The notes under the pieces: generated by a model
Database searches by the model: none
Seen by the model: the letters and a program-made list of their open reading frames with translations, nothing else
Told to the model about the DNA's origin: nothing
Shown here: positions 51,792 to 60,198 of the stretch, piece after piece
How positions within the stretch are numbered: the stretch's first letter is position 1
Layout of the letters: each line of letters opens with the position of its first letter
From: Candidatus Atribacteria bacterium
GTDB lineage: Bacteria > Atribacterota > JS1 > SB-45 > 34-128
Length of the DNA: 64,000 nucleotides
Direction of reading: 5' to 3'
Assembly: GCA_003451675.1 (NCBI GenBank)
Contig: DMCY01000015.1
Location: 78,063-142,062 of the forward strand
Translations under genes and position numbers: made by a program

Positions 51792-52721
51792 ATGAAGAAA
51801 CTTTTATTAGTACTCTTAGTAGTAGCACTCGCTTCTTTCCTCTTTGTCGGCTGTTTACCCACAACACCAGCTGAAGGCGAAGACGAAGGCGAAGGCGAAG
51901 CAGAAATTTGCCCAACAGTTGCGGTTACATCACAAGTAGCAGTCGGAGGCAAAACTTACATTAAAGCTGGTACACAAACCATTACTGTAACCTTTGCAGT
52001 TCCAACCGAACCGGTATCAGTATTTGTTGGTGGAGCAATCAGGGGTAATCCTGAAGGTGTACCTGACGACGCAAAAGAAGTAGTAATGTATACAGCAGAT
52101 GGAGGATTAACCTACACCGGGACATTTAAATTTGGTCAAGGTTATACTGCTGGTGAGACTCAAGTAGCCTTTGCAGATTGTAATGAAGATTATATCTATG
52201 TATTAACCTGTGACGCCTGTGCTCCCTGCAAATATCCATACATCGTTGATGACGAGGGACCAGAAACTGAAATTGAAATTACCTCAAAAGCTTGCGTTTG
52301 TGAAGGTTGTGATTTAATCTTCAAGACACCTACACAAACAGAAGTATGTGGAGAGACTCCTGAATGTTGTGGTGATTATTGCTCAGGTTTTGCCAGCTAT
52401 ACTATAGATCTTTATCTAGAAGATCCTTTTGATGATTGCTGTGACGTTCCTTGTGTCACTCCTGCTTACAGTTGTACACCAGGCGTTGCCTGCCCGGTTG
52501 ACTGCACATTATCTTGTTTACCAGCAGACACATATTATGTAGTTGTAACTTTATTAGATGCAGTAGGAAACAAAACCAGATATTATGCTATAGTTGTTTT
52601 AAATGCTGATTGCACATTTACCGTTACAGAATATTCAGAGAATGTACTAAATGAATGTACTGATTGGACAGTAGAAGTAGATACCGATACAACTATTGGT
52701 GTTTGCTTAGGCGCTGACTAA
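51792..52721 (+). CDS. cysteine-rich lipoprotein
   Basis: A 309-residue lipoprotein not recognised as a known family. Lipobox FVGC (C21), then an acidic EGE linker shared with the two thioredoxin-like lipoproteins downstream. The mature part has 22 more Cys, many in CxxC or CC pairs (CDACAPC; CVCEGC; ECCGDYC; DCCDVPC). Two beta-rich segments flank the Cys-rich middle (about 140-245), the second with DTYYVVVTLLDAVGNKTRYYAIVV, an Ig-like strand pattern. Disulfide bonds or metal binding are possible. It lies downstream of an ECF promoter and leader RNA; a strong terminator follows. Confidence 0.8.
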   Translation: MKKLLLVLLVVALASFLFVGCLPTTPAEGEDEGEGEAEICPTVAVTSQVAVGGKTYIKAGTQTITVTFAVPTEPVSVFVGGAIRGNPEGVPDDAKEVVMYTADGGLTYTGTFKFGQGYTAGETQVAFADCNEDYIYVLTCDACAPCKYPYIVDDEGPETEIEITSKACVCEGCDLIFKTPTQTEVCGETPECCGDYCSGFASYTIDLYLEDPFDDCCDVPCVTPAYSCTPGVACPVDCTLSCLPADTYYVVVTLLDAVGNKTRYYAIVVLNADCTFTVTEYSENVLNECTDWTVEVDTDTTIGVCLGAD

Positions 52722-52761
52722 ATAATCATTAACTAAATAAAATTATTTACTTGAGTATAAT

Positions 52762-52798
52762 AAAAAAAGGGACACTTTAGTGTCCCTTTTTTTATTTT
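52762..52798 (+). terminator. intrinsic terminator after the Cys-rich lipoprotein
   Basis: AAAAAAAGGGACAC pairs with GTGTCCCTTTTTTT over TTTA. The A-run on the 5' side allows action in both directions. Confidence 0.92.
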
Positions 52799-52828
52799 GA
52801 TTTTTTTAAAAGCTCATTTAAATTTTAA

Positions 52829-52857
52829 TTGTTTTATTTAATTCAGTTTGTTATAAT
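52829..52857 (+). promoter_or_regulatory. promoter of the second lipoprotein cluster
   Basis: Extended -10 TGTTATAAT at 52849-52857, preceded 17 bp upstream by TTGTTT at 52829-52834. It lies 30 bp after the terminator and 41 bp before the next ATG. Confidence 0.55.
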
Positions 52858-52897
52858 TTATTTAATAAATTATTTAAGTCGAGGAATTATAGTAAAA

Positions 52898-53614
52898 ATG
52901 AAAAACCACAATTTTAAAACAACTTACTTGTTTTATATGTTAATTGCATTTACCATATTTTGCACGGGATGTACTTCTAATATTCCCCCCATTTTTCCTA
53001 TCATAACCGCAGGACCTACCAGCGGAACACTTTTAATTGAAAGCGGAGCTGAAACTACTTTTGACCGTACCCCTGCATTAACACTTTATTCAGATGGGGC
53101 AGATTATATGTCTTTTAGTGGAGACGGCGAGAACTGGAGTGAATGGGTAGAATATAATTCTTTTTATGAAGGTTTTAATATGGTAGATAATCAAAATGGA
53201 ACCCAATTTATCTCAGGATTAAAGTACATTTATGTTCGGTTTAAAGATGAAAATGGAAAATTATCTCCATCGGATAACCTTGCCTTTGATACAATTAATT
53301 TTGAATTTAAAGATTTAAATTCTATTAAAATAATTCCTTCTGAAGTTACTATGACAATCGGTAGCCAATATACTTTTGAAGTAAAAGGTTATGATATTGA
53401 TGCAAACGAGGTCCCACTTGATGGTTCATTGGTTATTTGGGAGAAATGCTGTGGAGTGGGTAGTCTCTCAAATACATCCGGACTTACTACGACTTATACT
53501 GCACCCACCGTTGCAGGGGAGAGAGATATAATTGTAAACTGTGGACCGCTAAGAGTAGGGGCGAAAGTCATAGTTGTTAATGAATTAAAAGATATTCTTT
53601 TGAAAGGGGAATAA
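52898..53614 (+). CDS. lipoprotein with Ig-like domain
   Basis: Signal peptide with lipobox CTGC near residue 26. After a Pro-rich linker a beta domain (about 45-150) contains TSGTLLIESGAETTFDRTPALTLYSDGADYMSFSGDGENWSEW, the form of Bacteroides-like surface beta modules. A second domain (about 160-235) shows the Big_2/Ig-like motif IKIIPSEVTMTIGSQYTFEVKGYDIDANEV. The ATG at 52898 is preferred to a TTG at 52829, which would put repeat-like sequence before the signal peptide. Its last codons (ILLKGE) are copied before the 54403 gene. Next gene starts 4 bp later. Confidence 0.75.
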   Translation: MKNHNFKTTYLFYMLIAFTIFCTGCTSNIPPIFPIITAGPTSGTLLIESGAETTFDRTPALTLYSDGADYMSFSGDGENWSEWVEYNSFYEGFNMVDNQNGTQFISGLKYIYVRFKDENGKLSPSDNLAFDTINFEFKDLNSIKIIPSEVTMTIGSQYTFEVKGYDIDANEVPLDGSLVIWEKCCGVGSLSNTSGLTTTYTAPTVAGERDIIVNCGPLRVGAKVIVVNELKDILLKGE

Positions 53615-53618
53615 TTAA

Positions 53619-54365
53619 ATGAAAAAATCATTACTAATTTTATTGGTAATTGGTTCGATTATTTGTTTGCTTGTCGGTTGTAATGCAGTAGCTCCACCCA
53701 TAAACGGAGGAGAAGGAGAGGGTGAAGGAGAAACGGTGGATAGAGTCGTATTCGTAGAATTTTTTACAGTCGGGTGCCCAAATTGTATAATAGCTGAACC
53801 AATCATTGAAGGTTTGGCTGAAGAATATGATCGAACTGAAATGATATTAGTAGAAGAACGCCCTTGGGGAACACCGATAACTCCGGGAGCTAATGATAGA
53901 TATGAATGGTACTTACCAAATGCAGCCGATAGAAGCACTCCTAATACTTTTTATAATGGCTCTAACCAGAGAGTCCATTATGGCAGTGCTTACTATATTT
54001 TTAAAAGTCCGATTGTTAATGAATTAGCAAAAGAATCTAAAATTAGTATTACTGTCACCAGAAGTGAAAATAATGGCACAACTGTCTTAACCGGAAAAAT
54101 AAAAAATATAAGTGATTCCACTTTAGACAACCTGGTAATAAATGGAATGACTTTTAGGGATTATTATGAATCAGGGCAAAGGTATTTAGTGAAAGATATT
54201 TTTAAGGGAGTGGAAGAAGTTGGTGAAAGCCTTGAAGCTGGGGCTGAACAAAATTATACCTTTACTTTAGAAGATGTTCAATGGGAAAACAATGATCTTC
54301 ACGGAGTAATTTTTGTACAAAGCAGTTCTACTAAAGAAGTTTTTCAGGCATCATACGTAGAGTAA
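53619..54365 (+). CDS. thioredoxin-like lipoprotein (CPNC)
   Basis: A 248-residue lipoprotein. Signal peptide with lipobox LVGC (C21), then an acidic GEGEGEGE linker. A thioredoxin-like domain follows: VVFVEFFTVGCPNCIIAEPII with the C53-P-N-C56 active site, and DRYEWYLPNAADRSTPNTFYNG with the cis-Pro (TP) region. After about 145 comes a beta domain (ITVTRSENNGTTVLTGKIKNISDS) resembling the C-terminal part of Omp28-like proteins. Probably a periplasmic or surface thiol-disulfide oxidoreductase. Starts 4 bp after the preceding stop; paralogue 38 bp downstream. Confidence 0.82.
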   Translation: MKKSLLILLVIGSIICLLVGCNAVAPPINGGEGEGEGETVDRVVFVEFFTVGCPNCIIAEPIIEGLAEEYDRTEMILVEERPWGTPITPGANDRYEWYLPNAADRSTPNTFYNGSNQRVHYGSAYYIFKSPIVNELAKESKISITVTRSENNGTTVLTGKIKNISDSTLDNLVINGMTFRDYYESGQRYLVKDIFKGVEEVGESLEAGAEQNYTFTLEDVQWENNDLHGVIFVQSSSTKEVFQASYVE

Positions 54366-54402
54366 AATAAAAAAAATATTCTTTTGAAAGGAGAATAATT
54401 GA

Positions 54403-55158
54403 ATGAAGAAATTTTTGCTGATTTTATTAATGGTAGGATTAATTGCTTGTTTACTTGTCGGTTGTAATGTAACCACTCCAACTGAAGGTGAGGGTGAAGG
54501 AGAAGGGGAAGAGGAAGTTGCCCGAGTAGTGTTAGTAGAATTATTTAATACTGATGGATGTGCTGCTTGTGCAGTAGTAGAACCTATTTTAGAAGAGATA
54601 GCTGCAGATCCGGAGTATGACCGCGATAAGATGGTATTTGTAGAAGAAGCTGGTTGGGGTATCTATTCTACTTCCGAAACAAGCGATCGCTATAAATGGT
54701 ATCTTCCTAATGTAAGTGATAGGACTACTCCTAATATATTAATTAATGGATTAAATAAAAGATATCATGGGAGTTCTGGGGTTAGTAAAACTGTATTAAC
54801 ATCACAAATAGACACTCAAAGTAATTTGGAAGCAAAAATAAAAATTACTGCCACAAGAAACACAGATGCAACATCTACAATTATTAGTGGGATTGTAACT
54901 AATATTAGCGCTTCAGATTTGAGTAATTTGGTAGTAACTCTTATGACCTATAAAAATAGAGGGCAGCAAGGTTTTAAATATTCGGTTACTAACATTGTAA
55001 CTGAAGAAATTGGTTCTTTAACCTCTTCCGGTACCCATGCTTTTTCTTTTACAGTTGATGAACCTTATTGGGTTGCTAACGGTTTACACGGAGCAGTTTT
55101 AGTGCAGGAAACAGGCACATCTAATAAAGAAGTACTGCAAGTTTTCTATGTAGAATAA
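54403..55158 (+). CDS. thioredoxin-like lipoprotein (CAAC), paralogue
   Basis: A 251-residue close paralogue of the preceding protein: the same signal peptide type (lipobox LVGC, C21), the same acidic linker, active site C53-A-A-C56 in VLVELFNTDGCAACAVVEPI, and SDRYKWYLPNVSDRTTPNILING. The C-terminal beta domain is conserved with divergence. The upstream 25 bp (TTCTTTTGAAAGG.GAATAATT) are copied too, so the duplication included the translation start region. A third relative at 62156 has CLTC and a cleavable signal. Confidence 0.82.
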   Translation: MKKFLLILLMVGLIACLLVGCNVTTPTEGEGEGEGEEEVARVVLVELFNTDGCAACAVVEPILEEIAADPEYDRDKMVFVEEAGWGIYSTSETSDRYKWYLPNVSDRTTPNILINGLNKRYHGSSGVSKTVLTSQIDTQSNLEAKIKITATRNTDATSTIISGIVTNISASDLSNLVVTLMTYKNRGQQGFKYSVTNIVTEEIGSLTSSGTHAFSFTVDEPYWVANGLHGAVLVQETGTSNKEVLQVFYVE

Positions 55159-55310
55159 ATCAGTTGTCCGGCTAAATTAGTCGTTAGCAAAGAAAGTACA
55201 GGTGAAAGTTAGTTAACTGGTTAGTTTGTTAGGAAATAAAACACAAAAACCAGGATAAGATAGTCATTATTAAAAAAATACGAAGAAGGAAATAAAGTAA
55301 AGATGCAAGT

Positions 55311-55333
55311 AGGGGCAGACCTTGTGTCTGCCC
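55311..55333. repeat. GGGGCAGAC-family palindrome
   Basis: AGGGGCAGAC (55311-55320), CTTGT, GTCTGCCC (55326-55333). It precedes the next lipoprotein gene in a repeat-filled gap (55159-55396) that also holds octads. Confidence 0.75.
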
Positions 55334-55396
55334 TCTTTATAAAAGAAAAGATAAAAAATAATAAAACCTAATGATAAGGTGAGGAATATAAAAAAA

Positions 55397-55852
55397 ATGA
55401 AATATCATAATAAATCCATATTATTATTTGTAATGATTTTTATATTCATAACAATGAGTATGGGGTGTAATGGTAGTAATACTATAATTCCGGGAATAGA
55501 CCCGAATCCATCGACAAACCCAGATAATAGCACGGTAAGCTATGTAAAAGTTAGCGCTGCCTCCTCTACTATAAAAGTTAATCAATCATTACAATTAGTA
55601 GTAAAAGGTTATAATTCAGATGATGAATGGGTTATCCTGGATAAATCTAAGATAAAATCATGGGGCTGGACCGTTCAAGGGCAATGTTATAATTGTGTAA
55701 AACCTTATGTAAGTTTATCCCCCCAAAGCGGTTCTTTAATTACTACATTTTCTTCTGGAGTCACCGGAACATTTTATATTGTTGCCTATTATCAAGAAAA
55801 TCCGGGAGATGAATATATTACCGATTATACGGAAGTAAAAGTAACTAAATAA
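55397..55852 (+). CDS. lipoprotein with Ig-like domain
   Basis: A 151-residue protein: signal peptide with lipobox SMGC (about residues 19-22 from the chosen start), then a Big_2-like domain with VSAASSTIKVNQSLQLVVKGYNSDDEW and GSLITTFSSGVTGTFYIVAYYQ. The ATG is chosen over a GTG 18 bases upstream because GGTGAGGA fits it better. The gene lies between the thioredoxin pair and the DUF1573 protein; both flanks are on the same strand and the gaps are short. Function unknown; adhesion or structural. Confidence 0.7.
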   Translation: MKYHNKSILLFVMIFIFITMSMGCNGSNTIIPGIDPNPSTNPDNSTVSYVKVSAASSTIKVNQSLQLVVKGYNSDDEWVILDKSKIKSWGWTVQGQCYNCVKPYVSLSPQSGSLITTFSSGVTGTFYIVAYYQENPGDEYITDYTEVKVTK

Positions 55853-55889
55853 TACAGAGAAATTATTCAAGAAGGAGCGTACTTTAATT

Positions 55890-56930
55890 TTGCAAAAAAG
55901 GAATATCATTTTTTTTATAATTATCGTAATAATAATTGTTGCAGGTTCTATTGTAATATCCGGTAATTTTTCAAGTAAATCCGGGCGGCCTCCTCAAATT
56001 ACAATTTCTGAGGAAGAATGGGATTTTGGAAAAATTATACCAGACGTAAAACCTAGCCATAAGTTTATTATAACTAATAAGGGAAATGAAGATTTAATTA
56101 TTGAACGAGTAAGAGCATCTTGTGGATGTGTTCAGACTTCTATTTCTAATAATCGCATTCTTCCGGGAAAATCAGCTGAACTCAAAGCAACATTTAATAC
56201 TGTAGGATATGAAGGAAAATTAGAGAAAATTATTTATATTAATTCTAATGATCCCAAGGAACCGGAGAAGAAGATAAAAGTAAAAGTAGATATTGAACAT
56301 CAATTTAAACCAAAAATTAGCATTCTCTCTACCGAATGGAATATGGGACTCGTTTCTCAGGGAGATGTCCTTAACTTAAGCTTTCCTGTAGAAAACCAGG
56401 GAGATGCGGATTTAATAATTGATAAAATAGAGACTTATGAACACATTCAGTACAACACAAGCCTTCCTTTAAAGATTTTACCCAAAGAAAAGTTTGAATT
56501 AATTTTGACTTATAATTCTACTGAGCATAAGTTAGGTGATGTAAGGGAGGCTGTTCGAATATATTGTAATGACCCGACAACAGAATCTATCTTTGTTAGG
56601 ATTTCCGGTTACATAACAGAAAAAGAAACCCCTAAGATTTCCATCTCACCAACAGGGGCGATTCTTAATTTAGCTCCTGATTCAGAAGAAGGAGCAATAG
56701 GAAAGTTTACCATAAAAAACTCAGGAGACGAAACTGTAAAGATTATTTCAGTTAAATCTTCTGCCGATTATCTTGCCCCTTTAAGAAGTGAACTTAGTCT
56801 TAAATCACAAGAAGAACAAGACCTCCAGATAGTATTGCTGAAAAATAAGGCTCGGGAAGAGATAAAAGAGAACAAGACCGAAGAATATCTTTATCTAACC
56901 ATCGCTCTTCCTATAAAAATTAACAAGTAG
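55890..56930 (+). CDS. DUF1573 protein
   Basis: A 346-residue exported protein. A membrane anchor (about 6-28) is followed by a DUF1573 Ig-like domain: EEEWDFGKIIPDVKPSHKF, ITNKGNEDLIIERVRASCGCVQT with the conserved CGC. Two more related domains follow (about 145-240 and 250-340), the second with STEWNMGLVSQGDVLNLSF and the third with IKNSGDETVKIISV. Start TTG; GAAGGAG lies 16 bases up. DUF1573 is common in surface proteins of Bacteroidetes and others; its function is unknown. Compare 44659. Confidence 0.85.
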   Translation: MQKRNIIFFIIIVIIIVAGSIVISGNFSSKSGRPPQITISEEEWDFGKIIPDVKPSHKFIITNKGNEDLIIERVRASCGCVQTSISNNRILPGKSAELKATFNTVGYEGKLEKIIYINSNDPKEPEKKIKVKVDIEHQFKPKISILSTEWNMGLVSQGDVLNLSFPVENQGDADLIIDKIETYEHIQYNTSLPLKILPKEKFELILTYNSTEHKLGDVREAVRIYCNDPTTESIFVRISGYITEKETPKISISPTGAILNLAPDSEEGAIGKFTIKNSGDETVKIISVKSSADYLAPLRSELSLKSQEEQDLQIVLLKNKAREEIKENKTEEYLYLTIALPIKINK

Positions 56931-57172
56931 TTCTTTGGTTAGCTGGTTACTAGGTTAGCTAGTTAAGAATAAAGATGCAAGAAGAATTAGTTGTTAGTGA
57001 ATGGTGAATAGTATTTAGTAAGGGTTTGATTTATCAAACCCGTCTGTTTTCTATATTATTTTCATTTCCTTTTATGTCATTCCCGCGAAAGCGGGAATCC
57101 AGATTATCTATATTCATTATATGTGAATTTAATTAGCCAATTTACCAGTTAACCAGATGAGGAGAACTCCGT
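56931..57172. repeat. intergenic palindromes
   Basis: G-type octads at 56938-56965, GGGTTTGATTTATCAAACCC at 57022-57041 (the same family as 48996-49015 in the gap before the 49181 gene) and a GTCATTCCCGC palindrome at 57076-57099. Confidence 0.7.
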
Positions 57173-57673
57173 ATGGTTACTAAAAAGAGAATGAAAATAT
57201 TATCCATAATAATCAGTTTACTGGTAATTTTTTCTTTAGTGGGTTGCAAATCAGCAGGTACCGATGAAGCTCAAATTATGCAGATTGCCGAAAATATCGA
57301 AGAAGCTATAAAGGAAAAAGATGTAGATTTATTTATGGAAAATGTTTCCTATAATTATTCTGACCTCGATGGGGGAACTTACGATAATCATATTAATAAT
57401 CTCCCAGAGGAAATATTTTCCAAAATAGAAGATGCAGAAGATTTAGTAGATGCTTTTTCTATTTTAAAAATTGAAGTAAAAGTTACTATCCCTGAAAGTG
57501 ATATAATAGTAACTGATATATATGCCACCGGGAAAATGGAAATTAAAATATCTCTAAAGGCTTGTGTTTTATGGGTTGTATGTACAGATTTATACAATGA
57601 AAATATTGAATACAATGTAGATTTTATAAAAGAAGAAGATGATTGGAAAATCATTTCCTTAACAGAAATATAA
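57173..57673 (+). CDS. NTF2-like lipoprotein
   Basis: A 166-residue lipoprotein with lipobox LVGC at about residues 22-25. The mature domain (NIEEAIKEKDVDLFMENVSYNY...LVDAFSILKIEVKVTIPESDIIV and a C-terminal WKIISL) has the helix-then-curved-sheet pattern of NTF2/DUF4440-like folds. The few polar residues give no catalytic clue. GAGGAG precedes the ATG. It precedes the polysaccharide genes; no clear link. Confidence 0.7.
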   Translation: MVTKKRMKILSIIISLLVIFSLVGCKSAGTDEAQIMQIAENIEEAIKEKDVDLFMENVSYNYSDLDGGTYDNHINNLPEEIFSKIEDAEDLVDAFSILKIEVKVTIPESDIIVTDIYATGKMEIKISLKACVLWVVCTDLYNENIEYNVDFIKEEDDWKIISLTEI

Positions 57674-57839
57674 ATCTGGTTAACTAATAATTTAACCATC
57701 TTTTTTAATTTTTTTCTCTTATTTTTGATGCAGGTACAAGGTCTACTCCTGTTTGCAACATGTCTTTTATCTTGTATTGTATTTAAACTAAAAACTGTAA
57801 ACCAATAACTAAAAACCGGTCGACCGAAGGGAGGCCTCC

Positions 57840-59990
57840 ATGGAACAAAAAGAATTAAATTTAGCCAAAGATAATATATCTCCATGGACGAACGCTATTG
57901 AAGCATCAATTATTGCTTTAGTTGTTTTAGTTCCAATTGCCTTTTATCCTCGTTGTATGGATGTATTTCTTCCGATTAAAGAATTCATTTTTGAACTTCT
58001 TGTGGTAATAAGCTTAATGTTTTGGTGCTTTAGAATAATAAATCAGGAGAGGTTTAATTTTATTCGTTCTCCTTTAGATTTTCCCATTTTAAGTTTTATA
58101 GTTATTTGTATACTCTCTTTACTCTGGTCTAATAGCCCGATGGTTAGCTTAAAGGAATTACCTATTTTTTTAGCTGGTCCATTATTGTATTTTGTTATTA
58201 CTAATAACATCAAATATGAACAGCAAATTAACCGTATCCTAAATGTTATACTAATAATTGGAGGTTTATTTGGAATATATGGTATCTTACAGTATCAAGG
58301 AATAGATTTTTCTTTTTGGACCGGGAATATCGGAAGACAAAATGTTTTTGGGCTTTTTGGCAATGTTAATTATTTTGCTGAATATTTGATTATTCCTCTT
58401 ACTATTGCCGTTCCTCTTTTCTTTGTTAGTAAAAATAAAATGAAAAAACTATTACTACTAATCGGAATACTTGCTATGGGAGGTAGCCTAATATTAACTT
58501 TTACTCGTGGTTCGTATCTTGGTTTTGGAACTTCTTTAATCTTTATGTTCTTTCTTTTTATCTTCTCCGGTGGAAAAGCCTTTATCAAAGACAATAAAAA
58601 ACTTTTTATTATTATTTCCTTGGCAATAATCATAATCATTTCTTTATTTGTTATTCCTAATCCTTTGAACAAACCAGGAACACTTGTCTCCAAAATTAAA
58701 GGCAGGACCTCAGTAACTCAACTCATCCAGGGCAGTTCTATTAAAAGAAGAATGGCTATCTGGAAATTTACTGCTCTTATGATTAAAGACCACCCTTTGC
58801 TTGGTTCAGGAATCGGAACATATAAATATAATACGTTAAAATATCAGGCTGAATTTTTTGAACAGGGAGAGAATCGTTCTTTATATCCTCACGGATTTGC
58901 TGACAAAGCTCACAATGAATATCTGCAGCTATGGGCAGAAATGGGAATAATCGGTCTTGGAATATTTATCTGGCTTGTGATTTGTTATTTTAATTATGGA
59001 ATAAAGATATTAAATAAAATAAAGAACCATTATAAACAGGCTATATTAATTGGATTAATGGGGAGCATAGTAGCTGTATTAGTTGATGGAATATTTGGTT
59101 TTCCTTTACATCTCGCAGCAACTATTGTTTTATTTTGGGTAGCTATAGGATTTATAGTTGTAATAGGCACAAGTAATAAAAATAATATTTTGGCAATGAA
59201 AATATCTAAAGAATCCTTAAATCAGGATGAAGATGAAGAAGCAAATAAGTCCAGGGAAACACAAGAAAAAAATATTGTTAAAACTAAAGGTAATAGAAAA
59301 AGTGCCTATATATTAAAATTACCTTTATATATAAGTATTTTAATTTTAGCAATTTTTTTATGTTTTACTTTGTTTCGACCATTTATGGCCCAAGTTTATC
59401 GGTTTTACGCTTATAAAGAAATAAAAAATGAAAATTTTAATGAGGCAATAAAAATAGACGAAAAGGCTTTAAAGTGGGATCCGTATTTAGGCGAAGCTTA
59501 TTATGATATAGGGAGAATATTAGAAATCAAAGAATTTTATGGTGTATCCCTGGGATATTTTGAAAAAGCTGCAAAATATATTGACCATCCTGATTTACCT
59601 CAAGATTTTGCTTTGATTTATCTAAAAAAAGGTCAATTAGATAAAGCAGCAATATGGTTAAAAAAAGCAATTTCTTACCAGAAAAATGAAAAGTCAATGC
59701 TCCCATTATACGCTGAGTTAGGAAATACTTATATACGCCTAAAAAAATTTAATAAGGCAGAAATTGCTCTTAAAAAATCATTGAAGATTGATCCGGATTT
59801 TATTAATGCTCATTATGGCCTGGCGGGAGCCTATTTAAATCAGAATAAGATCGATGAGGCACTGGTTGAATTACAAAAGGTTATCGAACTTGCCCCGGAC
59901 AGCCTGGAAGCTCAATATGCCCGGAATATTATGCAACAAATCGCCCAAGATAAATTAAAATCCCAACCGACAGAAACCGACAAGCCGTAA
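57840..59990 (+). CDS. O-antigen ligase/polymerase-like membrane protein with TPR domain
   Basis: The N-terminal part (1-450) has about 11-12 membrane segments and the Wzy_C/O-antigen ligase motif: TRGSYLGFG, and HPLLGSGIGTYKYNTLKYQ...ADKAHNEYLQLWAEMGIIGLGIF. After a charged linker and one more segment (about 498-518), TPR repeats follow (EAIKIDEKALKWDPYLGEAYYDIG; LKKFNKAEIALKKSLKIDPDFINAHYGLAG). The length is 716. It could be a WaaL-type ligase, a polymerase or a protein O-oligosaccharyltransferase; it cannot be told from sequence. GGGAGG precedes the ATG. Confidence 0.85.
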   Translation: MEQKELNLAKDNISPWTNAIEASIIALVVLVPIAFYPRCMDVFLPIKEFIFELLVVISLMFWCFRIINQERFNFIRSPLDFPILSFIVICILSLLWSNSPMVSLKELPIFLAGPLLYFVITNNIKYEQQINRILNVILIIGGLFGIYGILQYQGIDFSFWTGNIGRQNVFGLFGNVNYFAEYLIIPLTIAVPLFFVSKNKMKKLLLLIGILAMGGSLILTFTRGSYLGFGTSLIFMFFLFIFSGGKAFIKDNKKLFIIISLAIIIIISLFVIPNPLNKPGTLVSKIKGRTSVTQLIQGSSIKRRMAIWKFTALMIKDHPLLGSGIGTYKYNTLKYQAEFFEQGENRSLYPHGFADKAHNEYLQLWAEMGIIGLGIFIWLVICYFNYGIKILNKIKNHYKQAILIGLMGSIVAVLVDGIFGFPLHLAATIVLFWVAIGFIVVIGTSNKNNILAMKISKESLNQDEDEEANKSRETQEKNIVKTKGNRKSAYILKLPLYISILILAIFLCFTLFRPFMAQVYRFYAYKEIKNENFNEAIKIDEKALKWDPYLGEAYYDIGRILEIKEFYGVSLGYFEKAAKYIDHPDLPQDFALIYLKKGQLDKAAIWLKKAISYQKNEKSMLPLYAELGNTYIRLKKFNKAEIALKKSLKIDPDFINAHYGLAGAYLNQNKIDEALVELQKVIELAPDSLEAQYARNIMQQIAQDKLKSQPTETDKP

Positions 59991-59998
59991 GAGCATAT

Positions 59999-60073
59999 TT
60001 CCTCCCCAGTGAGGGAGAAGATTAAATCAATATGTCTCCTCCCCCTTGAGGGGGGGGACTAAGGTGGGGGTGA
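59999..60073. repeat. CTCCTCCCCC-type palindromes
   Basis: Two tandem copies: CCTCCCCAGTGAGGGAG (60001-60017) and CTCCTCCCCCTTGAGGGGGGG (60037-60057), with AAGGTGGGGG following the second. Relatives at 62072-62110 and 63160-63198. Found in gaps only. Confidence 0.75.
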
Positions 60074-60198
60074 AGAAGTAACTTGCACCTTACACCTTAT
60101 AGCTTGCCGAACAACTAAAATGGCTAACTAATCTTTATCCTAACCAGTTAACTAGGTAACCAGCTAACCAAATAACCAAATAATGGAGGTCTTTTAAA

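Noticed and set aside
57388..57885. 165-codon open frame on the minus strand
   Set aside because: It lies opposite the lipoprotein gene at 57173 and the start of the O-antigen ligase-like gene, has no ribosome site and no family features.
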